Shown here one piece after another: positions 8,599 through 17,022 of a DNA stretch of 45,811 nucleotides. Source of the stretch: Clostridia bacterium (GTDB taxonomy: Bacteria; Bacillota; Clostridia; RGIG6154); contig JAFQQW010000005.1 in assembly GCA_017410375.1 (NCBI GenBank), forward strand, positions 1 to 45,811. The letters are read 5' to 3'. The notes under the pieces are model-generated. The model saw only the letters and a list, made by a program, of their open reading frames with translations. It searched no databases and had not been told where the DNA came from. How positions within the stretch are numbered: the stretch's first letter is position 1; each line of letters begins with the position of its first letter. A program made the position numbers and the translations under genes.

Positions 8599-9573
8599 TT
8601 ATTTTATATATGTATAAAAAGCATCTGCCAAAAGTAATGCACTGCGCTTTGCTTCTTCCAATGTGTTGCCGTTGGTGCCAATTTCCAGAATTACGGTGCA
8701 GGGGGTAAGCTGTTGGTTGAAGCGTTCTTTGCGGAGACTCAAGGGACGCATGGCACCGGGACAAATTTGTTCAACAGAGGCGTGCAGTCCTGCGGCAAAT
8801 TTTAAATTTTCCCGCCAGGCAGGATGGGTAAGATTGGTGTCTGTACCCACCACCAGCATCAGTTTTGCAATTTTTTGCCCATCTCTGGTTGCGGAGAGAG
8901 GCACCTTTGTGCCGTCCTCTAAAACAATTCCGTCCCGATGCAGATCCAGCACGATTTCAATGGAAGGGTATTTTTTTAAGTACCCTGATATCGTTTCGGC
9001 AGAATTGGCATATGAGCCGTTGTAGTTGGGATAGTCATGTAAGGTTTGATCGTGCAGAACACAAAAACCGTATTGGGTAAGTGTATCCTTTAAAATCTTG
9101 CCCACCGCAATCATATTGCGCTCTTTGTCGGTAGAGCGGTTATCTGTTCCCGAAAAGGACTCGGTGGCGTGGGTGTGCACAATCAGAATCTGCGGTGCAT
9201 CCGTTTGCTTTTTGGGAGGCTTGTAATTTTTCATTTCCGATATAAGATCGACTGTTAAAGCCGTGTTGTTCTGAACAGGAAACGTGGAATAGTCATAGTT
9301 CGTTTTATTGGCAGTTTTTGCAGACGTAAAAACAGGAGTTGTTTTTTGTTTGTCGGGCACCTCTTTTTTTTCGGCAGGCGTCATGGCTTCTTTTAAGGTG
9401 CTTGCCACAAATGCAGGATAAGAGGTATGTCCCTGTTGCAGAGCGTAGGCGGCATAGGTCGTACCAAGACAAAGCTCCGTGGGACAGTAGGGAAGCAGAC
9501 AGCCTAAAAAGGCTATCCCGATGCCGGACAGCAGGAGCAATATAATAAATGCGAGTCTGGAATTTTGTAACAT
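8599..9573 (-). CDS. spoIIP: Stage II sporulation protein P (324 aa)
   Basis: SpoIIP is the amidase/endopeptidase of the DMP complex (SpoIID-SpoIIM-SpoIIP), which degrades septal peptidoglycan to drive engulfment during sporulation. The sequence shows an N-terminal membrane anchor (about residues 8-28), a variable linker and the SpoIIP/amidase_3-like catalytic domain. That domain carries 'HTHATES' (residues 133-139), 'DLHRDG' and a late 'EIGTNGNTLEEA', the zinc-binding and catalytic signatures of the family. The start is backed by GGAGGG 6 nt upstream. It follows gpr by 40 nt on the same strand, the same order as in Bacillus. Confidence 0.95.
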   Translation of the reverse strand: MLQNSRLAFIILLLLSGIGIAFLGCLLPYCPTELCLGTTYAAYALQQGHTSYPAFVASTLKEAMTPAEKKEVPDKQKTTPVFTSAKTANKTNYDYSTFPVQNNTALTVDLISEMKNYKPPKKQTDAPQILIVHTHATESFSGTDNRSTDKERNMIAVGKILKDTLTQYGFCVLHDQTLHDYPNYNGSYANSAETISGYLKKYPSIEIVLDLHRDGIVLEDGTKVPLSATRDGQKIAKLMLVVGTDTNLTHPAWRENLKFAAGLHASVEQICPGAMRPLSLRKERFNQQLTPCTVILEIGTNGNTLEEAKRSALLLADAFYTYIK

Positions 9574-9613
9574 ATATAGCCCTCCACACTATCCTATGCT
9601 CTAAAACCCCGAT

Positions 9614-10510
9614 TTATCCCACATAGTCATAGATTTGCTCTATGGTCAGATTGTGTAAGGTAAGATTGATTCCGGCTGCCACTAAGTTTGACATGTGGGT
9701 GATAATCCGATCCACATCCTTTGGCGTTACAAGCAGATTTTCGGTATCGGAAAGAGAAATTTCCAGTGCTTTTGTGTCCGCACCTGCTTGTTGGAGCGCA
9801 TCATAGGCAAGGGTTTTGGCATCCACAACCATAGGAACGCCGATAGCAATTACCGGAATGCCTAAGGTTTCTTTGCAGAGGGCAGAACGGGTGTTGCCGA
9901 TGCCCGAACCGGGGCTTATGCCGGTATCGGACAGCTGAACGGTGGTGCTGACCCGTTCCATGCTGCGCGCCGCCAAAGCATCAATGGCTAAAATAGCTTT
10001 GGGGCGAACTAGAGGAATAACCTGCTTTATGATGTCCGCAGTTTCCATGCCCGTCAGCCCCATTACCCCGGGTGCAAGACAGCTGACCTTTCCCAAATCT
10101 TTAACCGCCTCAGGTGCTAAAGCACAAAGATGTCCGGTTACAATCAGCTTATCGGTGACCTTGCTCCCTAAGGCATCGGGGGTAATATTTCGGTTACCGA
10201 GTCCGACTACCAGAACACTATCCTCGGAAGAAATATCTAAAAGTGTATGAAGCGCCTCTTTTAATGCCAGGCTGCCTGCTTTGTAAAAAAGATGTCCGTA
10301 TTCCTTAAAGGCGGGCATCTCAATGGTGATATAGGTGCCGATTTCCTTTTGCAGAGCCTGCTTTCCTTTTTCGTTTAAAATTTCAACCGTGGTAATTTTT
10401 AACCCGTCTTTGTCAACGGTTTTTGCGCGCACGCCGTCGATTTCGGTGACTTCGCCTGCGTTTTCGTGATACATTTCCTTTGCTTCAAGGGCAAGGTCGG
10501 TACGAAGCAT
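9614..10510 (-). CDS. gpr: Germination protease GPR (298 aa)
   Basis: GPR is the spore-specific aspartic-type protease (family A25) that degrades small acid-soluble spore proteins at germination. The sequence begins 'MLRTDLALEA', matching the conserved N-terminus with its autocleavable propeptide, and contains the family blocks 'VVGLGNRNITPDALG', 'VMGLTGMET', 'AIDALAAR' and 'IGVPMVVDA'. I chose the ATG at 10510 because AAAGGAG sits 8 nt upstream. A GTG at 10519 falls inside that ribosome site and is not used. It is first in a gpr-spoIIP-small-membrane-protein unit. Confidence 0.96.
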   Translation of the reverse strand: MLRTDLALEAKEMYHENAGEVTEIDGVRAKTVDKDGLKITTVEILNEKGKQALQKEIGTYITIEMPAFKEYGHLFYKAGSLALKEALHTLLDISSEDSVLVVGLGNRNITPDALGSKVTDKLIVTGHLCALAPEAVKDLGKVSCLAPGVMGLTGMETADIIKQVIPLVRPKAILAIDALAARSMERVSTTVQLSDTGISPGSGIGNTRSALCKETLGIPVIAIGVPMVVDAKTLAYDALQQAGADTKALEISLSDTENLLVTPKDVDRIITHMSNLVAAGINLTLHNLTIEQIYDYVG

Positions 10511-10530
10511 TTTAATCACTCCTTTTTACC

Positions 10531-10540
10531 TAGTTTGTCC
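10531..10540 (-). promoter_or_regulatory. Possible sigma-F type -10 element upstream of gpr
   Basis: On the minus strand GGACAAACTA fits the sigma-F -10 pattern GGNNANAHTR at every position, and lies about 20 nt upstream of the gpr start codon. No good -35 (GYATA) occurs at the usual 15-nt distance, so the call is weak. In Bacillus gpr is transcribed by sigma-F and sigma-G. Confidence 0.3.
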
Positions 10541-10570
10541 TTTTTTTTCATTCGAAAAGATGTAATTCAT

Positions 10571-10600
10571 GGAAAAAATTAAACCGCCTTTTGGCGGTTT
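10571..10600 (-). terminator. Rho-independent terminator of the adaptor-ABC-SLH operon
   Basis: On the minus strand an 8-bp stem (aaaccgcc/ggcggttt) with loop AAAA is followed by aatttttt. It overlaps the stop codon of the 887-residue SLH gene and closes the operon. Confidence 0.9.
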
Positions 10601-13262
10601 AATTTACGGTCCAGACAATAACGCGAACCTTATTATTCTCTTTGTAGCATTGAATGGAGCCTGAAGATAAGTCAACATCCTCCGGAGAAATCCATTGATA
10701 GTGCCAGTCTAAGTTGTAGTGCTTATATACCGCAAGTCCCTCGCCTAATGCGTATTTCTGACCGCTGCTCATGTAAACATATTTATCGTCTATGTTGGTA
10801 ACGGTTCCTGCAAGCTTGCTGAGTGCTTTTGCGTGGGTTAAAGCGCCGTTTTGCAAAATATACTGAATGGCATTGTTAGTGTTGATAGGAAAGGCACTGT
10901 TTGCCGAGTAGGTTTGTTCCACACCGTTTACGTTGATGACATACTGTCCGCTGGCGGACATACCTCCGATTGATTTATTTACTTCGGTTACAACACCGTA
11001 GTTCCAGAGATCTCCGGTGGCATCGTTTAAAAACAGCTCATCAATCTCACCTGATTGGTTAAAGCCTACGTACGCAATGTTGTTTTTGTTTAAGGTAATG
11101 TTGTGGAGCTGTTGCGGAAATGCCTTTTCGTAAATGGGTACACGAGATGCGTTTCTATACCCGACAATATCTAAAATTTCAACGTCCTCCGCAACGGTTT
11201 TGCCGTCTAAGGTCATTTTGGTTGCATTGAAGGTGCCGTTTAAATCCGGGGTCTGATTGGTTCTTGCAATACTGCTTACTCCGTTTTTGGTGGTTACGGT
11301 TACAATTTCGCTTCTGGCAGATTCAAAGTCCTGTTTGCCCGTTTTTACCTCTAAGGTGTTGCCGTCTGCCGTAGCGACAGTTGCATAGTAGGCATATTCG
11401 GTGTTTCCGCTTTCGGTGATGTATTCCTTTGTGCCGGTGCCAATCAGCAGACCGTGCTGAACGATTTGTGTATCGCCTGTTACAACATCGGCAATGGCAC
11501 CGTCTCTGCCCAGAAGAACTGTTACGGTGTCGCCAAGTCGTACGTTTCCTCCCGATGCTAATTTTTTAAAAGCGGTGGCACTTTCAATACTTAAAGTGTT
11601 TCCGGAAATCACAACAGACGAAGGGTTGTCCTGATTGGGTGTTGCTTTTTCGTAAATACCGGTGAGAGAGTCGCTATATGCCCATACCAGATTTAAGTCC
11701 TCTGCATAATAAACCACATCATGCAGACCGATTTCGTTGCTTGTAACCGTTTTGCCGTTGCGGATTACAGAAGCATTTTCCGCAATGCCGTTTTGAGACA
11801 TCCATGCGTTGCTTAAAACGGTATAAGGTCCTTTTAAGGTTGCTTTCTGATGTAACAGATAGTCAACGTCTCCGTCTTTATCGTAAGCTATTTTCAAAGT
11901 GTCTCCGGTTTGCATCTGACTGCGAATATCCGAAAGCGTACCCGAAAGTCTGCCGGAATAACAAACTGTAGCATCATCTATCGCAAGGGTAGAGGTGCTT
12001 TTGTTTTCATAAATTAAAATATCGGTATTCACAACCGAAAAAACGGGATGTGTTTTGATGCTTTGGGTATCCGGCATAAAAACAGCGATGGTGTCGCCGT
12101 TTTGAATAAAGGCATCACCCTTTTGCCCGACCATAGAGCTGTTTACAATACCGTTCATTTTGTAGGTGCCTGCAGAGGTTAAAATGCTGTCTTTGCCAAC
12201 ACTTTTGTCCTCAGTCTGGGTTGCGAGCAAAACGATATCCTCTGCTAAAGTGTAGTTTAAATCAGTTTTGCGGTGAATCACATAATCGGTATTACCCAAC
12301 GCATCATAATAAACGGTAAGCAGGTCACCGGGATTGAATTTTGCAGTGGACACGTTTGCGGTTTGTGTGCCTGTATAGCAAATCAGGTCATTGCTTAAAT
12401 ACAAATCGGATGTGTTACCTTCTGTCTGTACGGTGATGCTGTTGCCTTCCGCCTTATATACACTATAACTTTCCGAAGTTTGGGCATTGGGAATAAAAAG
12501 CTCTAATGTATCGCCGTTTTTAATGAATGCGGCACCTTTTCTGCCAACCAGAGAGCGGTTAAAATGGTCGCCGATTTTATACGTTCCTGCAGAGGTTAAA
12601 ACTCTGTCTGCACTGATGCTTTTGTTTTCGTTCTGGGTTGCAATAACGGTGGTGTCTTCCAGATACGCATAATTTAAGCCGTTAATCAGCTCATTCTGCG
12701 AACCCTTTGCTTTTGTGTTTAAGGTGTTGTAGAGCAGCTGCATAACGTCCCTGCGTAGCAAGGTGTCACCCGTAAATTTATCCATATCTTCAAGCAAATC
12801 CAGGTTTTTGGCAAGGCTCATGGGACCCGAGGGCCACACTTTTCCGTAGTCCGCTTCACTGTAGCCCAAAGTTTTTAGAAGAATGGTTACCCCCTCTTCT
12901 AAAAGCACCGTGTTATCGGGTCGGAAGGTGGAGTCGGGATATCCGCTTACCAGATTACTGTCGGATGCCAATGCAATGTAAGGGGCAGACCAAAGGGTAT
13001 AAGGAACATCTCCAAAGGGTGAGGTGGATGAAATTTCCGGCACCGCATTGCGATAGGGCGAAGCCATAATGGCAACCTTTACAAATTCAGCACGGGTTAC
13101 CGGGCGTTCCGGATGAAAATTACCGTCGGGGTCGCCCACCATAATGTTTAAAAGGGAGAGAAGCTCCTGAATCTGTGCATCGTTTTCCACTTTTGCAAAG
13201 CCTGTTACGGGCAAAGAGAGAAATATGCACAAAATCAATAGAACAGAAAGAAGTTTTTTCAT
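10599..13262 (-). CDS. SLH-domain protein in exporter operon (887 aa)
   Basis: This secreted wall protein has a signal peptide (residues 1-23, ending 'TGFAK') and SLH modules at about 35-180: 'VGDPDGNFHPERPVTRAEF', 'FGDVPYTLW...GYPDSTFRPDN' and a degenerate third with 'LLRRDVMQLLYNTL'. Two tandem copies of a ~140-residue beta-rich module follow. Each contains 'VLTSAGTYK' or 'ILTSAGTYK', then an 'AFIKNGDT'/'AFIQNGDT' segment and a closing 'YVIHRKTDL'/'YLLHQKATL'. The rest is beta-rich and of unknown family. It starts 14 nt after the permease stop, with AAAGGA upstream, so it is the last gene of the adaptor-ATPase-permease operon. It may be a wall-located partner or client of that exporter (inference). 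Confidence 0.9.
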   Translation of the reverse strand: MKKLLSVLLILCIFLSLPVTGFAKVENDAQIQELLSLLNIMVGDPDGNFHPERPVTRAEFVKVAIMASPYRNAVPEISSTSPFGDVPYTLWSAPYIALASDSNLVSGYPDSTFRPDNTVLLEEGVTILLKTLGYSEADYGKVWPSGPMSLAKNLDLLEDMDKFTGDTLLRRDVMQLLYNTLNTKAKGSQNELINGLNYAYLEDTTVIATQNENKSISADRVLTSAGTYKIGDHFNRSLVGRKGAAFIKNGDTLELFIPNAQTSESYSVYKAEGNSITVQTEGNTSDLYLSNDLICYTGTQTANVSTAKFNPGDLLTVYYDALGNTDYVIHRKTDLNYTLAEDIVLLATQTEDKSVGKDSILTSAGTYKMNGIVNSSMVGQKGDAFIQNGDTIAVFMPDTQSIKTHPVFSVVNTDILIYENKSTSTLAIDDATVCYSGRLSGTLSDIRSQMQTGDTLKIAYDKDGDVDYLLHQKATLKGPYTVLSNAWMSQNGIAENASVIRNGKTVTSNEIGLHDVVYYAEDLNLVWAYSDSLTGIYEKATPNQDNPSSVVISGNTLSIESATAFKKLASGGNVRLGDTVTVLLGRDGAIADVVTGDTQIVQHGLLIGTGTKEYITESGNTEYAYYATVATADGNTLEVKTGKQDFESARSEIVTVTTKNGVSSIARTNQTPDLNGTFNATKMTLDGKTVAEDVEILDIVGYRNASRVPIYEKAFPQQLHNITLNKNNIAYVGFNQSGEIDELFLNDATGDLWNYGVVTEVNKSIGGMSASGQYVINVNGVEQTYSANSAFPINTNNAIQYILQNGALTHAKALSKLAGTVTNIDDKYVYMSSGQKYALGEGLAVYKHYNLDWHYQWISPEDVDLSSGSIQCYKENNKVRVIVWTVN

Positions 13263-13276
13263 AGCTTTATCCTTTC

Positions 13277-14449
13277 TTAATCGTGTCTTAATGCGTCAAT
13301 CGGGTTAAGCTTTGCGGCTTTCCTTGCAGGGAAGTAGCCAAACAGTATACCGATTGCGGCAGAGAAGGTAAATGAAATCAGAATGGCAGAGGTGGAGGGG
13401 GCTACCCGGATATCCATAAGATTACCGGCTAAAAAGGAGACAAGAATGCCCAAAAGTATACCGATGATTCCGCCAATGGCACTGGTTGTGGCAGCTTCTA
13501 CCACAAACTGACTCATGATATCGAACCGTCTGGCACCTAAGGATTTTCGGATACCGATTTCCCTTGTCCGTTCGGTAACCGATACCAACATGATGTTCAT
13601 GATACCAATACCGCCAACAAGCAGGGAAATTGCCGCGATGCCTGCTAAAATGGTGGACAGCTGACCGGTCAGCTCATCCATAATATCAATTAGCTCTGTC
13701 ATACTGATAATTGTGTAAAGCGAATCGTCTGCAAAAATTTTAAAAAGATAGCTTTCAATGATTTGCTTTGCCTGATCGGATTTGGTTTCGTCCACTGCCG
13801 CAAAGGTATAGCTTGCAGGTTGCGAAAAAGGCGTGATGGAGCGGACGGTGGTGTAGGGAATTAAAATTTTGTCATCGGAGGAGCTTTCGGTGCTGTCTGC
13901 CTTTTCTTCCAACGTGCCGATAATTTTAAAGGTATTGCCGTTGATTTTAAGGGTTTGACCGACAGCGTTGCCTCTGAAGAATTCCTGCGTGATATAACTG
14001 CCGACCACACAGACTTTCTGCCGTGTGCTTACATCACTAAAGCTTATGAATCTGCCCGATTCTAAGGTATCGGTAGATACATCCAGATAAGCCTCCGAAA
14101 CACCGGTTGTGGAAGAGGACAAATCCTCTGTACCGATTTTCGGTGTACCCATTACCGTAACGTTTGGGGACGCGCCTGCTAAAATGTCGCTGTTTTCATC
14201 ACAAAGCGAAAGCATGTCTTCCACATCTACTGTGCGGGTGCTGCCTCTTGACTGAATGGAAACGGTAAGAGTATTGGTGCCCATACTGCTGAATTTATCA
14301 GTTATGGTGTTGGAAAAACCGTCTACAATGCTGACTAAAATGATAACCGCCGCAACACCGATAATAATGCCCAGCATGGTTAAAAATGCACGCATTTTGC
14401 TGGTCATGAGGCTTTTGATGGCAAGCTTGAAGGATTGCTTTAAATTCAT
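13277..14449 (-). CDS. MacB/FtsX-type ABC transporter permease (390 aa)
   Basis: This is an integral membrane permease of the MacB/type VII ABC superfamily. It has an N-terminal transmembrane helix (about residues 20-45, 'MLGIIIGVAAVIILV'), a large extracytoplasmic MacB_PCD domain (~45-270) and three C-terminal helices of the FtsX domain with the cytoplasmic signature 'ERTREIGIRKSLGA'. Such permeases work by mechanotransmission rather than direct passage, and typically export peptides, lipoproteins or antibiotics or act in envelope stress. The gene overlaps the ATPase by 4 bp (ATGA). The substrate is unknown. Confidence 0.95.
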   Translation of the reverse strand: MNLKQSFKLAIKSLMTSKMRAFLTMLGIIIGVAAVIILVSIVDGFSNTITDKFSSMGTNTLTVSIQSRGSTRTVDVEDMLSLCDENSDILAGASPNVTVMGTPKIGTEDLSSSTTGVSEAYLDVSTDTLESGRFISFSDVSTRQKVCVVGSYITQEFFRGNAVGQTLKINGNTFKIIGTLEEKADSTESSSDDKILIPYTTVRSITPFSQPASYTFAAVDETKSDQAKQIIESYLFKIFADDSLYTIISMTELIDIMDELTGQLSTILAGIAAISLLVGGIGIMNIMLVSVTERTREIGIRKSLGARRFDIMSQFVVEAATTSAIGGIIGILLGILVSFLAGNLMDIRVAPSTSAILISFTFSAAIGILFGYFPARKAAKLNPIDALRHD

Positions 14450-15150
14450 GCTTCGGTCACCTCTCTTTCAGAGGCGTTGGTTTTTCGGTCTTCAATAATT
14501 TTACCATCCTGAATCCGCACAATGCGCTTGGCTTGCTCTGCGATAGAGTTGTCATGGGTAATCAGCACAATGGTGTTGCCTTCATTATTTAAGGCTTTTA
14601 AAAGGGCAAGTACCTCAATGCCTGTCTTGGAATCCAATGCCCCGGTTGGCTCATCGGCGAGGATGACCGAAGGGTTCCCTGCCAGCGCCCGGGCAATGGA
14701 GACTCTCTGCTGTTGCCCGCCTGAAAGCTGAGAAGGAAATTTTTTGAGTCTGTCCCCAAGCCCGACTCTTTCCAGTGCGGTTATTGCCAGTTCTTCTCTT
14801 TTTTTCGCTGAATATCCTCTGTATATCAGAGGCAGTTCCACATTTTCCAGAATGGTGAGCTTGGGAATCAGGTTATACTGCTGAAAAATAAAGCCTAAAG
14901 TCTGATTGCGGAATTGTGCCTGCTCGTCTTCGGTCAGGGTGCCTGCATCTATGCCACAAAGCTTGTATGTGCCGGAAGTTGGCACATCCAGGCAACCGAT
15001 AATGTTCATGCAGGTGGATTTACCTGAGCCGGACTGTCCGACGATTGCGACAAATTCTCCTTCGTCGATATGAAGCGAAATACCGCCTAAGGCGTGGATT
15101 TCGCTGTCACCGTCCACATAGATTTTATAAATATTTTCTAAGTCTATCAC
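14446..15150 (-). CDS. MacB/LolD-type ABC transporter ATP-binding protein (234 aa)
   Basis: This is the cytoplasmic ATPase of the exporter. It carries Walker A 'GQSGSGKST' (about residues 38-46), Q-loop 'FIFQQYNL', ABC signature 'LSGGQQQR', Walker B 'VILADEPTGALD' and H-loop 'LITHD'. The 'FQQYNLIP' and 'DEPTGALD' forms are typical of the MacB/LolD/BceA group. It overlaps the adaptor gene upstream and the permease downstream by 4 bp each, which indicates translational coupling and equimolar assembly. Confidence 0.96.
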   Translation of the reverse strand: MIDLENIYKIYVDGDSEIHALGGISLHIDEGEFVAIVGQSGSGKSTCMNIIGCLDVPTSGTYKLCGIDAGTLTEDEQAQFRNQTLGFIFQQYNLIPKLTILENVELPLIYRGYSAKKREELAITALERVGLGDRLKKFPSQLSGGQQQRVSIARALAGNPSVILADEPTGALDSKTGIEVLALLKALNNEGNTIVLITHDNSIAEQAKRIVRIQDGKIIEDRKTNASEREVTEA

Positions 15151-16871
15151 CGCGTACCGCCTCCCATGTTACCACGGTTGCCACCACCCGGCATACCGCC
15201 TCTGGGGGCACCGGCAGGCATGCCTCCGCCTTGCATCATTTTTGCGGGGTCAAACTCGCTGTTTACCACAACTGTCGTAATCAGAATTTCATCCCCTTCA
15301 GAAAGACCGGAGGTGATTTCTACATAAGAGTCATTGCTTAAGCCCGTTTCTACTTCAATCTGCACGTAACCCTCAAAGCTTTTGTCATTTGCTTTTTGTT
15401 TGCTTTCGACCTTTTTGCCGTTTTTGGCAGACTTTGAATCTGCCTTGACCCAAACCGTATTGCCGCGGTTTAAGGCGGTGGCGGGAATCAGTAAAGCATC
15501 CTCTGCGGATTGTGTAATAATGGTTGCTTCCACGTTCATGCCGGGAATCAAACCTTCGGGGTTGTCAATAATAATGGTAACCGGGTAGGTGGTTACACCG
15601 TTTGTAGTGGTTCCCACACTGCTGATTTCAGATACATAGCCGGTAAACGTTTCATTTTCCAGTGCATCCGCGGTTATGGTGGCTTTCTGGTTCATCTTAA
15701 CCTTGGTTATATCCAGCTCATCCACCGCTAAGGTGAATTTGATAACAGACATGTCGGCAATGATTGCCATGGCAGAGGTGGCTGTACTGCTGTCGAGCTT
15801 ATCGCCTGCCTTAACATTTTTTTCAATAACTGTGCCGTCGATAGGTGCTTTGATGGTATAATCTTCTAAAGTGTCCTGCAAGTTTTTCAGGCTGAGTTTA
15901 GCATCCTGAACAGACATTTTGCTGTCAAAGAGCGCATCCTCCAGAGAGGAGCTGGACAGCTTTGCCACAACCTCTCCCTGACGGACGGAGTCGCCAACCT
16001 TAAAGTTTAGCACATCTACCGTGCCGGAAATTTCGGATTTTACAATTTGCACCTTGTTATAATCAAAGGTACCTGCGGTGTTGCAGGCAACGCCGTTGCA
16101 GATGGCGGTTGCGCTTACGCCGGGCGTTAACGTATTAATACCGGACACCGCAATGTCCACCTTCATAACCGTCGCACCGCGGCTGTTGGTTACAGAGCCT
16201 GTGGAAATGCGTTCTACCGTGCCGCCGTAGGTGGTGGCAGAGCCTTCTAAATGAACGGTTGCAGGTGCGCCTATGTACAAAGCCGAACGGTCGGATTCAT
16301 TAAATTCGATGCTTAAAATCATTTTGGTGTTGTCCTGTACTGTTAAAACGGGCGTACCGTTTGCGACGTCATCGCCTTTGGAAACGTGCGTTTCGGACAC
16401 AACACCCGAAACGGGAGAGGTGATGACAAGCTTAGACATGTCCTCCATGTTTTTATTGTGATTCCGCTGGGCTTTTTCTAAAGCATCCTCAGCCTTTTGA
16501 ATACTGGTTTCCATATCCGAAACATCAAACTGATATAGCGGGTCATCTTTTTTCACAATATCGTTTTTTTCAAAAAAGTCAGATGTGATATCGCCTTTTA
16601 CCAGTGCGGTAATTTCGCGTTGCTCGTTGGCTTCAATTGTACCCGAACCGGAAAGGGTGATTTCAAGACTGTCACGAATGACGGTGGCAGTTTTGGTTTG
16701 AATGTTTGCGGTTGGCTCGCTTTTGCAGCCCCGAAATGCAAAAATGGCAATGAGAACAAGCAAAATCAATACAATAATGAGGATGATTCTCTTCTTTTTC
16801 CCGGATTTCCGGATGCGGATATCGGGAGCTTTGCTTTCGTCTGTTGCTGTCTTTTTCCGTAAAATTGACAT
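15147..16871 (-). CDS. HlyD/MacA-type adaptor subunit of ABC exporter (574 aa)
   Basis: This is a membrane-anchored periplasmic-adaptor-like protein. A basic N-terminus is followed by a transmembrane anchor (about residues 27-46, ending 'AFRGC'), then barrel-sandwich/lipoyl halves with the typical 'ITSPVSGVVSETHVSKGDDV', a helical hairpin ('MSVQDAKLSLKNLQD'), a second lipoyl half ('IKAPIDGTVIEKNVKAGD') and a beta-barrel domain. It is longer than E. coli MacA (~370 aa) and ends in a Gly/Met/Arg-rich low-complexity tail of ~30 residues. The start ATG at 16871 has GGAGG 7 nt upstream. It is the first gene of a four-gene operon. In organisms without an outer membrane such adaptors probably bridge permease and wall (inference). 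Confidence 0.93.
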   Translation of the reverse strand: MSILRKKTATDESKAPDIRIRKSGKKKRIILIIVLILLVLIAIFAFRGCKSEPTANIQTKTATVIRDSLEITLSGSGTIEANEQREITALVKGDITSDFFEKNDIVKKDDPLYQFDVSDMETSIQKAEDALEKAQRNHNKNMEDMSKLVITSPVSGVVSETHVSKGDDVANGTPVLTVQDNTKMILSIEFNESDRSALYIGAPATVHLEGSATTYGGTVERISTGSVTNSRGATVMKVDIAVSGINTLTPGVSATAICNGVACNTAGTFDYNKVQIVKSEISGTVDVLNFKVGDSVRQGEVVAKLSSSSLEDALFDSKMSVQDAKLSLKNLQDTLEDYTIKAPIDGTVIEKNVKAGDKLDSSTATSAMAIIADMSVIKFTLAVDELDITKVKMNQKATITADALENETFTGYVSEISSVGTTTNGVTTYPVTIIIDNPEGLIPGMNVEATIITQSAEDALLIPATALNRGNTVWVKADSKSAKNGKKVESKQKANDKSFEGYVQIEVETGLSNDSYVEITSGLSEGDEILITTVVVNSEFDPAKMMQGGGMPAGAPRGGMPGGGNRGNMGGGTR

Positions 16872-16963
16872 ACATTTTCCTCCATTTTTCAGTCTAAGAA
16901 AAATTATACAGTAAAGATGTGAAAAGAGTGTGAAGATTCATAAAAATTTTAGCAAAAAGTTGC

Positions 16964-16992
16964 TTTACTTTTTGTCGAAATGATTGTATAAT
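16964..16992 (+). promoter_or_regulatory. Promoter of the U32 gene
   Basis: TTTACT (16964-16969) and a perfect TATAAT (16987-16992) are separated by 17 nt, ending 30 nt before the start codon of the U32-family gene. Confidence 0.75.
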
Positions 16993-17022
16993 GAAAGAAA
17001 GCAACAAGAAAGGCGGTGGAGT

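Noticed and set aside
10508-10519. GTG start for gpr three codons upstream
   Set aside because: The GTG is part of the AAAGGAGTG ribosome site. The conserved N-terminus starts at the ATG at 10510.
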